A stretch of 18,380 bases of DNA from Bacilli bacterium (GTDB lineage Bacteria; Bacillota_I; Bacilli_A; RFN20; CAG-826): contig CAAFZT010000003.1 in the NCBI GenBank assembly GCA_900767605.1, forward strand, positions 1 through 18,380, in the 5' to 3' direction. A program made the translations under genes and the position numbers. The notes beneath the pieces are model-generated. The model was not told where the DNA came from. It saw only the letters and a program-made list of their open reading frames with translations, and did not search any database. Below, in pieces: positions 1-7,979 of the stretch. Every line of letters starts with the position of its first letter. The stretch's first letter is position 1.

Positions 1-1
1 G

Positions 2-1447
2 ATCAATCAACTATTCATGGATATGGGCGTAGGCGCCAGCGTTGCCGGCTTTACTGTTGGGCCTTCCATTACCATGTACGAACTAAACCCGGAACATAAT
101 GTTTCCATTAGCTCGATCAATAAGGTGATTCCTGATTTGGAAGTTCGCCTTGGTGGGGTCTGCGTTCGCTTCTCGGAACGAGTTCTTGGCACGACCCACT
201 GCGCCATTGAAGTTCCTAACGACACCAAACGCAGCGTCCTTTTCTATGAGGTCTATACGAAATTATCCCGAAAAGCCCCGCTTCAAATTCCTTTTGGCGT
301 GGACATCCGTGGCGAAGTCATTCAAGGGGATTTGGCCGAATTCCCCCATATGTTGGTCGCAGGTACAACCGGTTCAGGCAAATCGATTTTTATGCATGGA
401 GTTCTTTGCTCTTTGATCATGCATAACCGCCCGGAAGAATTGAAATTGCTCCTTATCGACCCGAAGCGCGTCGAAATGAGCAAATATCGCAATATTCCCC
501 ATTTGCTTTGCCCGATTGTCAAAGAACCGCGGGAAGCTTTAGTGGCATTGAAGAAACTGGTCGATGAAATGGAAAGGCGCTATCGAATTTTAGAAGAATG
601 CGATGTGCGCGATATCACTTCGTTCAATAACGATTATGCCCCCGAGAACCACAAGGCTAAAATGCCTTATATCGTCTGCGTTATCGATGAATTTGCTAAC
701 CTGGTTACCAATTACAAAGAAGTCATTCAACCCGTGCTCGATTTGTCGGGGAAAGCCCGTTCTTGCGGTATCCATTTAATTGTTGCCACGCAACGTCCTG
801 ACGTGAAAATCATTCCTGGTTCGATTAAAAACAACATCACAACCCGCGTGGCTTTAAGCGTTAGCAGCACGGAAGACTCCATGACCATTTTAGGGCAAGG
901 CGGTGCGGAAGATTTGCTCGGGAAAGGCGATATGCTTGTAGATTGCGGGCAGGTATCCCGCCATGGCTTCGTCCGCTGCCAAGGCTGCTTTTTAAGCGAC
1001 AAAGAAATCAAACACATTTGCGACTTCCTTGCGGCCCAACAACCTCAGTGCTTTGACTCCAATTTCTTGGATCTTAGCGATCATGAGGATGATGAAGACG
1101 ATGAAGATGGTTCCTATGGGGTTCCCGGCAACGTTTCCAATGGAAATGGAGGGGGCGGAAGCTCGAACGAACAGGACTTGGGGAATTTGTATCAACGAAT
1201 CAAAGACTATGTCGTGACCCAAGATACGATGTCCATCAGTCGTTTGCAAAATGAATTTGGAATGGGGTATCCCCGTGCCCAAAAAATCTTCAAACAGTTG
1301 AAGCGGGACGGGATTGTTGGAGAAACCGATTCGCGAAATAACTCCAAAGGTGCCCCCGTTATTGCGGCTTCTTCTACGACAACTCCAGAGCCTGATGAGC
1401 CCAAAGACATGTTAAATATCAATATTGAAAGCCCAGAAAAAGAATGA
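2..1447 (+). CDS. ftsK: DNA translocase FtsK/SpoIIIE, C-terminal part (5' end cut off)
   Basis: ATP-driven double-stranded DNA pump at the division septum that clears chromosome ends into daughter cells. The reading frame is open to the left edge of the window, so the N-terminal membrane domain lies outside. Numbering from the first Met at base 17, the Walker A motif GTTGSGKS is at residues 116-123 and Walker B with the DE pair is at about 217-225 (VCVIDEF). A very acidic and then Gly/Asn/Ser-rich linker follows (about 350-385), then a C-terminal winged-helix gamma domain (about 390-440), which in the family reads oriented chromosomal motifs. The last 30 or so residues are a low-complexity tail. 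The stop overlaps the next start as ATGA. It could be either the FtsK or the SpoIIIE paralogue; the visible part does not separate them. Confidence 0.95.
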   Translation: MNQLFMDMGVGASVAGFTVGPSITMYELNPEHNVSISSINKVIPDLEVRLGGVCVRFSERVLGTTHCAIEVPNDTKRSVLFYEVYTKLSRKAPLQIPFGVDIRGEVIQGDLAEFPHMLVAGTTGSGKSIFMHGVLCSLIMHNRPEELKLLLIDPKRVEMSKYRNIPHLLCPIVKEPREALVALKKLVDEMERRYRILEECDVRDITSFNNDYAPENHKAKMPYIVCVIDEFANLVTNYKEVIQPVLDLSGKARSCGIHLIVATQRPDVKIIPGSIKNNITTRVALSVSSTEDSMTILGQGGAEDLLGKGDMLVDCGQVSRHGFVRCQGCFLSDKEIKHICDFLAAQQPQCFDSNFLDLSDHEDDEDDEDGSYGVPGNVSNGNGGGGSSNEQDLGNLYQRIKDYVVTQDTMSISRLQNEFGMGYPRAQKIFKQLKRDGIVGETDSRNNSKGAPVIAASSTTTPEPDEPKDMLNINIESPEKE

Positions 1448-3546
1448 AAGACACCTTTTTATCCGCGAATTTAGTTTCGGAATCTTTGATTCGCGTCTCG
1501 ATTTTCTCATCCGTCCCTTTTGAGCCTTTTCTTCCTAGCGTTCTTCGCGATGGAGAAAAAATCCAAGGGGTTCGTCTTGCTAAGTGTTCCTCTTTTCAAA
1601 GCAATTCCTTGTTGGATCTCGAATTGCCTGAGCCACTGCAATTAGGCCATTCTTATTTGATTTTCGCCGGAGAATATGGCCAAACAGGTGTGAATCTCGA
1701 TTGGATGCTCGATAAAAAGGAATTTCTCGAAAAATATACCTACGAAGGAAAAGATCTTGGCGTAACCTTTCAAAAAGAAACCACGACGTTTAAGCTCTGG
1801 GCCCCTTTTGCCCATCGCGTTTTGATTCGTCTTCGCCCCTTCAAGAAAAATTCGAACGAGCCCTATGAATATCATTCCTTAAAGCGCGGGGATTGCGGTG
1901 TATATTCCTTAGTTTTAAAAGGCGATTACCACGGTTACGAATACCGTTATTGCGTCTTCAATCCCCAAGGGCCGGTGGAAGTGGTGGACCCTTACGCGAA
2001 AGCTTCCTTGGCTAACGGAATTTCTTCTATTGCCGTTCACCCCAATCCCATGCTAGGCAAAAACAAAGACACCCTGCCCCTTTGCTCCTGCTTAACGGAA
2101 GCTATCATTTACGAGACTCATGTTCGTGATTTCACCTCTCATCCTTCCACTGATATTCAAAACAAAGGGACGTACTTAGGGCTAGTGGAACCAGGGAGGA
2201 AGACCAAAAACGGCCATCCCGCCGGGTTAGATTATTTGAAAATGCTTGGGATCACTCATCTGCAATTGCTTCCCATTGCCGATTATGCTTCCGTAAAAGA
2301 AGGAAATCCGAGCGTCGGCTATAATTGGGGTTATGACCCTGCTCAATATTTTGTTCCAGAGGGGAGTTTATCCACCGATCCCGAAGACCCCTTCGCCCGA
2401 CTCGAGGAAGTGAAAACCATGGTTTCCACCCTCCATCAAAACGGCATTCGCGTAGTAATGGACGTTGTATTCAACCATGTTTACGAGGGGTGGGAGAGCA
2501 ATTTTGAAAAAGTGGTTCCTGGGTATTATTTCCGTCGACTTCCTTCGGGAAAACGTTCGAATTGCAGCGGATGCGGATGCGATTTTGCCTCGGAACGTCC
2601 CATGGTTTCTAAGCTTATTGTCGATGCTTGCCTCCATTGGGTCCAAGAATACGATATTGACGGTTTCCGGTTCGATTTAATGGGGTTATTGGACGTTAAA
2701 ACCTTAGAAACCATCCAAACTGAAATGCTTCGTCTGAAACCGGATTTTTGTTTTTATGGCGAAGGATGGGATATGGCGAGGGGAGTAAATCTTCCGATGG
2801 GAACCAAAGGCAATGCCCCGGTGCTGCCCCGTTTTGGTTTTTTTAACGATTTTTACCGCGAAGCCGCCAAACGTTTCTTCTGCCAAGACCCCTATTCTCT
2901 TCATGATTTTGAATTTGGGATTGCGGGTTCTTGCGTTGATTTTTTCCACAAAGCCCATTTTATTTCCGCTTCTCAAAGCATCAATTACTTGGAATGTCAT
3001 GATAACCATACCTTCTATGATGTTCTTTTCTCTTCCTGCCCCGAATTAAAAGAAAAAGAAAAAAATGAACTGATTCAAGCGAGTTTAGCTGGCTTGCTTA
3101 CCAGTTTTGGTGTCCCCTTCCTCCATATGGGAGAAGAAATCGGACAAAGCAAAAACGGACAGGGAAATACCTATAATTCCGGCGATAAATTAAACCAATT
3201 CGATTACGATAGGCTGGATTGTAACTTTGCAATGGCGAAAGCTGTTTCTAAGTGGATTGCCTTGCGAAAGGCTTTGCCCTTCCTATCCTCTTTCTCCCCC
3301 AAAGAAATTGATGAAAATTTTGACTTAACGGATTATCGAGGATGCCTTCGTTTGGTTTTGAAGAAGAAAGAATGGATTAAGGAATACGGCTTCCTTGTCT
3401 TTTATATCAATCCCTCCAATCATGAAGTGAATTTTGTAGAAGAAGGAGACATGCGCCTTGTTTTGTCCACGTCTTCTCAGCCTGGCTTTGATTCAGAAGG
3501 CCTTCTTATCCCCCCACGTACTGTGTCAATTTATTCCAATCGATAG
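1444..3546 (+). CDS. pulA: type I pullulanase (glycogen/starch debranching)
   Basis: GH13 enzyme that hydrolyses alpha-1,6 branch points in pullulan, glycogen or limit dextrins. An N-terminal CBM48-like segment (about residues 105-190) precedes the catalytic barrel. The type I pullulanase signature YNWGYDP is at 293-299. Conserved region I is VVMDVVFNHVY, the nucleophile is D411 in FRFDLMG, the acid/base is E440 in GEGWD, and D520 lies in HDNH. At 700 residues with no signal peptide or cell-wall anchor it looks cytoplasmic, like Bacillus AmyX, so it probably acts on internal glycogen or imported oligosaccharides. The start is set by the four-base ATGA overlap with ftsK and there is no clear Shine-Dalgarno sequence, so translation is probably coupled. 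No other glycogen gene is nearby. Confidence 0.95.
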   Translation: MKDTFLSANLVSESLIRVSIFSSVPFEPFLPSVLRDGEKIQGVRLAKCSSFQSNSLLDLELPEPLQLGHSYLIFAGEYGQTGVNLDWMLDKKEFLEKYTYEGKDLGVTFQKETTTFKLWAPFAHRVLIRLRPFKKNSNEPYEYHSLKRGDCGVYSLVLKGDYHGYEYRYCVFNPQGPVEVVDPYAKASLANGISSIAVHPNPMLGKNKDTLPLCSCLTEAIIYETHVRDFTSHPSTDIQNKGTYLGLVEPGRKTKNGHPAGLDYLKMLGITHLQLLPIADYASVKEGNPSVGYNWGYDPAQYFVPEGSLSTDPEDPFARLEEVKTMVSTLHQNGIRVVMDVVFNHVYEGWESNFEKVVPGYYFRRLPSGKRSNCSGCGCDFASERPMVSKLIVDACLHWVQEYDIDGFRFDLMGLLDVKTLETIQTEMLRLKPDFCFYGEGWDMARGVNLPMGTKGNAPVLPRFGFFNDFYREAAKRFFCQDPYSLHDFEFGIAGSCVDFFHKAHFISASQSINYLECHDNHTFYDVLFSSCPELKEKEKNELIQASLAGLLTSFGVPFLHMGEEIGQSKNGQGNTYNSGDKLNQFDYDRLDCNFAMAKAVSKWIALRKALPFLSSFSPKEIDENFDLTDYRGCLRLVLKKKEWIKEYGFLVFYINPSNHEVNFVEEGDMRLVLSTSSQPGFDSEGLLIPPRTVSIYSNR

Positions 3547-3553
3547 TATTTTT

Positions 3554-3590
3554 GTTGCGCTAATGCATGAATGTAGTATGGTAAACTAGA
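3554..3590 (+). promoter_or_regulatory. candidate promoter of plsC, possibly giving a leaderless mRNA
   Basis: In the short gap after pulA there is a TTGCGC (3555-3560), a 16-base spacer and TATGGT (3577-3582). Seven bases separate the -10-like element from the plsC ATG, so transcription would begin at or next to the start codon. No Shine-Dalgarno sequence is present. Both hexamers deviate from consensus. Confidence 0.4.
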
Positions 3591-4426
3591 TGGTAAAGAG
3601 AAATTGGAAAACGCTTCGCATTCTGCTTCGTGGCGGATGGGCTGTATTGGGTGCCTATTTTAAGTGGATGATTCGTTATTCTCGGCATCCAGAACGTTAT
3701 TCTTTAGAAGAAAGATATAATGCGGTTCGCAAATTGGTTTTGCGGGTCGTTGGACCTTTAGGAATTCAATGGGATGGGGAAAATGAAAAAATCGTGTCCA
3801 CGACGGAACCATGCCTTTTCGTTTCCAACCACACATCAGCCCTCGATCCGTTATTTTTGATCATTGCTTCTCCCAAACCTGTTAAATTTGTCGCGAAGAT
3901 CGAAGCGGCGAAAATGCCCTTCATTGGACGCGTTCTTAAAATTTTAGATTGCGCGCTTCTTGATCGGAAAAACCCCCGTCAGGCTCTGCAAATTTTTGCT
4001 AAGGTCCAGAAAGAAATTTCTAGCGGACTCTGTTCTTATTGCATTTACCCTGAAGGCACGCGGAACAAAGCCCCACAAACTACGCCTCCTGGCGAATTCC
4101 ATGGTGGCTCCTTTAAAATTGCTTTTCGAGCTCAATGCCCTGTGTGCTTATATACCTCATTTGGCGGGCACTGCATTTTCCATTTGAATGAGAACAACAA
4201 GAGCGAACTTCTTTGCTTCCGTGTCCATGAACCGATGAAATACGAATCTTTTGCCGAAGGGAACACCCAGATTTTAGCGGCGAAATTGCATGAAGAGTGC
4301 GCCAAGGACATTGAAGAATTCCAGCAAAAGGAAAAAACTTATTTTGAATCGGGGAAATCGAAGAAAAAGCCCTCGGCTTGGTGGAAAGATCCTGCTTTGC
4401 CCTTCCCTGTGGAGATGAAAAAATGA
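3590..4426 (+). CDS. plsC: 1-acyl-sn-glycerol-3-phosphate acyltransferase (PlsC-type)
   Basis: Membrane-associated enzyme that adds the second acyl chain to lysophosphatidic acid, giving phosphatidic acid for phospholipid synthesis. The catalytic HX4D motif is H81 to D86 (NHTSALD), and the glycerol-phosphate-binding EGTR motif is at 155-158. The hydrophobic start (about residues 10-28) would hold it to the membrane. The C-terminus is Lys-rich and longer than the core domain, for 278 residues in total. The ATG at 3590 is the first usable start: the ATG at 3578 runs straight into a stop. It overlaps the next gene as ATGA. The family also contains acyltransferases of uncertain acceptor, so the exact substrate is inferred. 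Confidence 0.9.
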   Translation: MVKRNWKTLRILLRGGWAVLGAYFKWMIRYSRHPERYSLEERYNAVRKLVLRVVGPLGIQWDGENEKIVSTTEPCLFVSNHTSALDPLFLIIASPKPVKFVAKIEAAKMPFIGRVLKILDCALLDRKNPRQALQIFAKVQKEISSGLCSYCIYPEGTRNKAPQTTPPGEFHGGSFKIAFRAQCPVCLYTSFGGHCIFHLNENNKSELLCFRVHEPMKYESFAEGNTQILAAKLHEECAKDIEEFQQKEKTYFESGKSKKKPSAWWKDPALPFPVEMKK

Positions 4427-4854
4427 ACCCCTCCCGCGACGATCGAACCCATTCCCCTACCGTAAGTTTGTCCAAGACACTTTCTACGAGTCTAGTTGTC
4501 TATGGGGCAATTAGTTTTGTGGCGATGTTTTATCCTCTTTATCAAGGAAGGGAAAATGGAAGCGGACTTTCCTATTTTTTGCCTTGGTGTCTTCCCTATG
4601 GGGTGCTTTGCCTTAGCATGGTAATCTATTCGCTCATTTCTTTTGGATTTTTATCTCGCAGGGCGCGTTTTTTAAAAATCAATTCCATCGTAGGGATAAT
4701 TTTTGGAGCGTTAGGAATGGTGGCGGCGTTGCCGATTGGGATATTCCTAAAAGGATACGAATTCATGATTTCCTTACTCGTCATTGGGGCTTGCGTCATC
4801 GCGATTTCGATTTTGACATTAAAAAGTTACCGAGACGAATTTAAAACTCGTTGA
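4423..4854 (+). CDS. small four-helix membrane protein, function unknown
   Basis: I do not recognise this 143-residue protein. The start at 4423 is preferred because it overlaps the plsC stop as ATGA and has GGAG eight bases upstream (4411-4414). A charged N-terminus (about 20 residues) is followed by four hydrophobic stretches at roughly residues 22-40, 55-78, 84-108 and 112-132, with a short basic/acidic C-tail. It has no catalytic motif that I can see. Tight coupling to plsC suggests a membrane-related role, but that is inference only. Its last 14 bases overlap the end of the convergent methyltransferase gene. Confidence 0.8.
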   Translation: MNPSRDDRTHSPTVSLSKTLSTSLVVYGAISFVAMFYPLYQGRENGSGLSYFLPWCLPYGVLCLSMVIYSLISFGFLSRRARFLKINSIVGIIFGALGMVAALPIGIFLKGYEFMISLLVIGACVIAISILTLKSYRDEFKTR

Positions 4855-6148
4855 AGGGGTAGAGGTGGCGTAACCCTTTAGGGTAATGGTTTTTTGCATT
4901 GCCTTTGACGCATTTCACCCAACCTAGATTTTTGTTTTGATAGGAAACAATCGCAAAGCCATCTTTTGCATCGGGAAGGGGGATCGTTTCGCCGTTTAGG
5001 TATTTTCTTGCCTGTTCTTTCGTTAAAGGAAGAGAAAAAGAGGCAGATAGGGCACGGCTAAGGGCAAATTCGGGAATTGCATGTTCTTTGTCTTCTAAAA
5101 CCCGAATTCCATAGCGAAGCAAGGGGGAATCCCCGGGGTCGAAAGGCGCGGACAAGGACGAATATAGACCGTTACGGAGGATGTTCGTTCGATGAGTCAA
5201 TTCGTAGCTAGCTAAAAAAGAATCGATTTTATCGTTAGTTTTTATACGGAAAGGACTGGAAGGAAGGGAACTGCCCTCTTTGCGGAGAAGACAAAGGTAT
5301 TGTCCTTCCCCCGGAAAAGTTCCAGGATCAAGATGAATGCCTTCTTTTATGGTTTCGTCGTGACGAAATAGAGGGCTATCTACAGGAAGAGACAATGCCT
5401 TCATTTCGGGGTGAGAGGATAAGAAAGAAGCGATGTTTCCTTCGTTTTCTTCATAGGAAAAAGAACAGGTGCTATAAGCCAAAATGCCGCCGGGCTTTAA
5501 AAAAGAAGCGGCTAAATCTAGTAATTCTTTTTGAATCGAGGCGCAACGAAGAACCTTGTCCATATTCCAGCTACGCTTTGCCTCTTCGTCTTTTCGGAAC
5601 ATGGCGCTCCCTGAGCAAGGAGCATCGAGAAGGATTTTATCAAAAACCTCGTTCCATTGGCCTTTCTTTTTGGCGAGGTTATCGGAAATAACGGCAACAT
5701 TGCCTAGCCCCATTCGTTCTACGTTTTGGGATAAAGCCTTGGCGCGAGGGAAGGACAAATCATTAGCAACCACAAGGCCTTTTTGCTCCATATTTAAGCT
5801 CATGAAGATGGTTTTTCCTCCAGGAGCCGCGCAGAAATCCAAGACGGTTTCTCCTGGAAGCGGGTACAAAAAGAAAGGAACCATCATGGCCGAAGCGTCT
5901 TGAATAGAAAAACAGCCTAAATCATAAAAAAGAGATTTCCCTGCTTCCCAATCTTTTTTGGAATAAAAATAGCTATGAGGGATGAAAGGGTGGGGGGATA
6001 AGGAAGGGATGCGTTCAAGAAGTTCCTGGTCCTTTATTTTACTCGGGTTTAAAACAAGACAGTGAAGGGGATCGCCTTGGAGAGATTCCAACAGTTTATC
6101 GACAAAGTCGCGAGAATAATGGGCAAGCAAATGGGAAGCAAAATCCAT
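4841..6148 (-). CDS. rsmF: RsmF-type rRNA cytosine-C5 methyltransferase with C-terminal PUA domain
   Basis: SAM-dependent m5C methyltransferase of the NOL1/NOP2/Sun family, probably acting on 16S rRNA. The SAM-binding loop DFCAAPGGKT is at residues 104-113. The motif IV cysteine is C178 in DAPCSG and the catalytic motif VI cysteine is C228 in STCSF. The C-terminal third (about 320-430) matches the RsmF PUA-like RNA-binding region, including the closing KNHYPKGLR-type segment. An upstream in-frame extension to 6400 runs through the divergent pdp gene and is spurious; the family N-terminus fits ATG at 6148, giving 435 residues. There is no Shine-Dalgarno sequence. The 3' end overlaps the convergent membrane-protein gene, with no terminator between them. 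The target base is inferred from the family. Confidence 0.92.
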   Translation of the reverse strand: MDFASHLLAHYSRDFVDKLLESLQGDPLHCLVLNPSKIKDQELLERIPSLSPHPFIPHSYFYSKKDWEAGKSLFYDLGCFSIQDASAMMVPFFLYPLPGETVLDFCAAPGGKTIFMSLNMEQKGLVVANDLSFPRAKALSQNVERMGLGNVAVISDNLAKKKGQWNEVFDKILLDAPCSGSAMFRKDEEAKRSWNMDKVLRCASIQKELLDLAASFLKPGGILAYSTCSFSYEENEGNIASFLSSHPEMKALSLPVDSPLFRHDETIKEGIHLDPGTFPGEGQYLCLLRKEGSSLPSSPFRIKTNDKIDSFLASYELTHRTNILRNGLYSSLSAPFDPGDSPLLRYGIRVLEDKEHAIPEFALSRALSASFSLPLTKEQARKYLNGETIPLPDAKDGFAIVSYQNKNLGWVKCVKGNAKNHYPKGLRHLYPFNEF

Positions 6149-6154
6149 GGCAAA

Positions 6155-6160
6155 ATCATA
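6155..6160 (-). promoter_or_regulatory. -10 element of the rsmF-type gene, likely leaderless
   Basis: On the minus strand TATGAT (five of six consensus bases) lies six bases before the ATG at 6148. I see no good -35 hexamer at the expected distance. With no ribosome-binding site, transcription most simply starts at or within a base or two of the start codon. Confidence 0.5.
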
Positions 6161-6195
6161 TTCGCAATAGGGTGTTAAAGAAAGAGGCTTTGCAT

Positions 6196-6201
6196 TAAAA
6201 T
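6196..6201 (+). promoter_or_regulatory. -10 element of pdp, likely leaderless
   Basis: TAAAAT (6196-6201) is seven bases upstream of the pdp ATG at 6209. The only -35 candidate, TGTTAA at 6173-6178 with a 17-base spacer, is poor. No Shine-Dalgarno sequence lies in front of the start. It is back to back with the rsmF promoter in a 60-base divergent gap. Confidence 0.45.
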
Positions 6202-6208
6202 ATGAATT

Positions 6209-7510
6209 ATGAGAATGGTAGATATTATTGAAACAAAACGGGACGGCAAAGCTCTGTCTCGAGAAGAAATCTTTTTCTTCGTTAACGGCTATGCCAAAGG
6301 AGAAATTCCTGATTACCAAGCCTCCGCTTTGGCGATGGCCATCGTTTTCCAGGGGATGGAAATGCGAGAAATTGCCGATTTGACCGATGCGATGATGCAC
6401 AGCGGAGAAACGATTGATTTAAGCGATATTCCCGGTGTGAAAGTGGATAAGCATTCTACGGGCGGAGTCGGTGATAAAACGAGTTTAGTTTTGGGGCCCT
6501 TGGTTGCCGCCTGCGGAGCCAAGCTGGCTAAAATGAGCGGAAGAGGCCTTGGACATACCGGGGGAACCCTCGACAAAATGGAAAGCGTCCCCGGAATGCG
6601 AATTGGATTAAGGGAAGAAGAATTCAAAAACCAAGTCCGTCGTATTGGTATTGCGATTGCAGGCCAAACCGCGGACATTGATCCTGCTGATAAGAAACTT
6701 TATGCTCTTCGCGATGTTACTAGCACGGTCAATTCGATCCCTTTAATCGCCTCCTCCATCATGTCAAAGAAGCTGGCCTCGGGGGCGGATACGATTTTGC
6801 TGGACGTGAAATTTGGCAGCGGCGCTTTTATGAAAACCATCGAAGACGCCGAGCGTCTTGCCAAAACCATGGTCCAAATTGGTGATGCCTTGCATCGGGA
6901 TACCCGTGCCATTTTAACGGACATGGAACAGCCTCTTGGTTTTGCCGTTGGTAATTCTTTGGAAGTGAAAGAAGCGATTGCCACCCTTCAAGGACATGGG
7001 CCAAAAGACTTAGTGGAATTGGTGGAAAATGCTGGAGGAATCATGCTGGAACAGGCACATCTAGTTTCCGACTTAGAATCGGGAAAGAAGCGGATTGCAG
7101 AAGCGATTGCCGATGGCAGCGGATTTAATAAGCTTGTGGAATTATTCGAAGCTCAAGGCGGAGACGTCTCTTACTTAAAGAACCCCTCCTTATTCCCTGT
7201 GGCCAAATATGCTCATCCAGTTTTGGCGGAAAAGGAAGGTTACGTCCAACGTATCGATTCGCTACAAATTGGAGTCTCGGCGATGAAACTAGGCGCCGGA
7301 AGAGAAACGATGCAGGATCAAATCGACATGTCTGCGGGGATTGTTTTGTCCAAAAAGGTGGGCGATTTTGTGAAAAAAGGCGAGGTTCTAGCTACTTGCT
7401 ACACCAATAAAGAAGGCGTTGTAGACGTTTTAAAAGAAGTTCATGACGCTTTTGAAATCACCTCTTCGCCCGTCTCTTCTCTAGAAGTGATTCATTCTTA
7501 TTTGCGATAA
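6209..7510 (+). CDS. pdp: pyrimidine-nucleoside phosphorylase
   Basis: Phosphorolytic cleavage of uridine, thymidine or deoxyuridine to the base and (deoxy)ribose-1-phosphate, in nucleoside salvage. The phosphate-binding segment KHSTGGVGD is at residues 81-89, and the family signature SGRGLGHTGGTLDK is at 110-123. The base-binding residues R168, S183 and K187 fall at the positions expected for the Bacillus-type enzyme. The N-terminus MRMVDIIE matches Bacillus Pdp, which supports the first of two closely spaced ATGs. The C-terminal alpha/beta domain is complete, and 433 residues is the usual length. The sequence looks closer to Pdp of Gram-positives than to DeoA. It heads a four-gene run with dtd 13 bases downstream. 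Confidence 0.95.
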   Translation: MRMVDIIETKRDGKALSREEIFFFVNGYAKGEIPDYQASALAMAIVFQGMEMREIADLTDAMMHSGETIDLSDIPGVKVDKHSTGGVGDKTSLVLGPLVAACGAKLAKMSGRGLGHTGGTLDKMESVPGMRIGLREEEFKNQVRRIGIAIAGQTADIDPADKKLYALRDVTSTVNSIPLIASSIMSKKLASGADTILLDVKFGSGAFMKTIEDAERLAKTMVQIGDALHRDTRAILTDMEQPLGFAVGNSLEVKEAIATLQGHGPKDLVELVENAGGIMLEQAHLVSDLESGKKRIAEAIADGSGFNKLVELFEAQGGDVSYLKNPSLFPVAKYAHPVLAEKEGYVQRIDSLQIGVSAMKLGAGRETMQDQIDMSAGIVLSKKVGDFVKKGEVLATCYTNKEGVVDVLKEVHDAFEITSSPVSSLEVIHSYLR

Positions 7511-7523
7511 AAAGGAATTCTTC

Positions 7524-7979
7524 ATGAAAGTCGTTGTTCAATTGGTCCGCCGGGCCTCCGTTTCTATTGAGGGACAAATCGTCTCTTCCATTGGAAAAGG
7601 GTATTTGCTTTTAGTGGGCCTCACTCCAGGAGACGATATCCGCATTGCCCAAAAAATGGCGGATAAAATCGTGAAACTTCGCGTTTTTCCTGATGAAAAC
7701 GGAAAAACCAATCTTTCGCTTTCCCAAGTTGAAGGGTCCATTTTATCGGTCTCCCAATTCACGTTATATGGTTCGGTAAAAGAAGGGAATCGCCCATCGT
7801 TTGTATCGGCCATGCGACCCGATGAGGCAAGGGTTTTATACGAGGAATTCTATTCTTATCTAAAAACATTGGTTCCGTCATTGCAAGGTGGGGTATTCCA
7901 AGCGGATATGGTGGTATCCTTAGAAAACGATGGTCCTTTTACGTTAGTTCTCGATTCAAAGGAGCTATTTGAAAAATGA
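7524..7979 (+). CDS. dtd: D-aminoacyl-tRNA deacylase
   Basis: Removes D-amino acids (and glycine from mischarged tRNA-Ala) from tRNA, recycling tRNA and keeping D-residues out of proteins. It is 151 residues, normal for DTD. The active-site strand SQFTLYG lies at about 78-84 and the C-terminal NDGPFT motif (NxGPxT type) near 135-140, the two diagnostic sequences of the family. An AAGGA ribosome-binding site lies about nine bases upstream. The stop overlaps the mnmA start as ATGA. The usual Bacillus neighbour relA is absent here; the gene instead sits between pdp and mnmA. Confidence 0.95.
   Translation: MKVVVQLVRRASVSIEGQIVSSIGKGYLLLVGLTPGDDIRIAQKMADKIVKLRVFPDENGKTNLSLSQVEGSILSVSQFTLYGSVKEGNRPSFVSAMRPDEARVLYEEFYSYLKTLVPSLQGGVFQADMVVSLENDGPFTLVLDSKELFEK

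Noticed and set aside
6149..6400. N-terminal extension of the rsmF-type protein to 6400
   Set aside because: It would run antisense through the start of pdp, and the family N-terminus begins at 6148.
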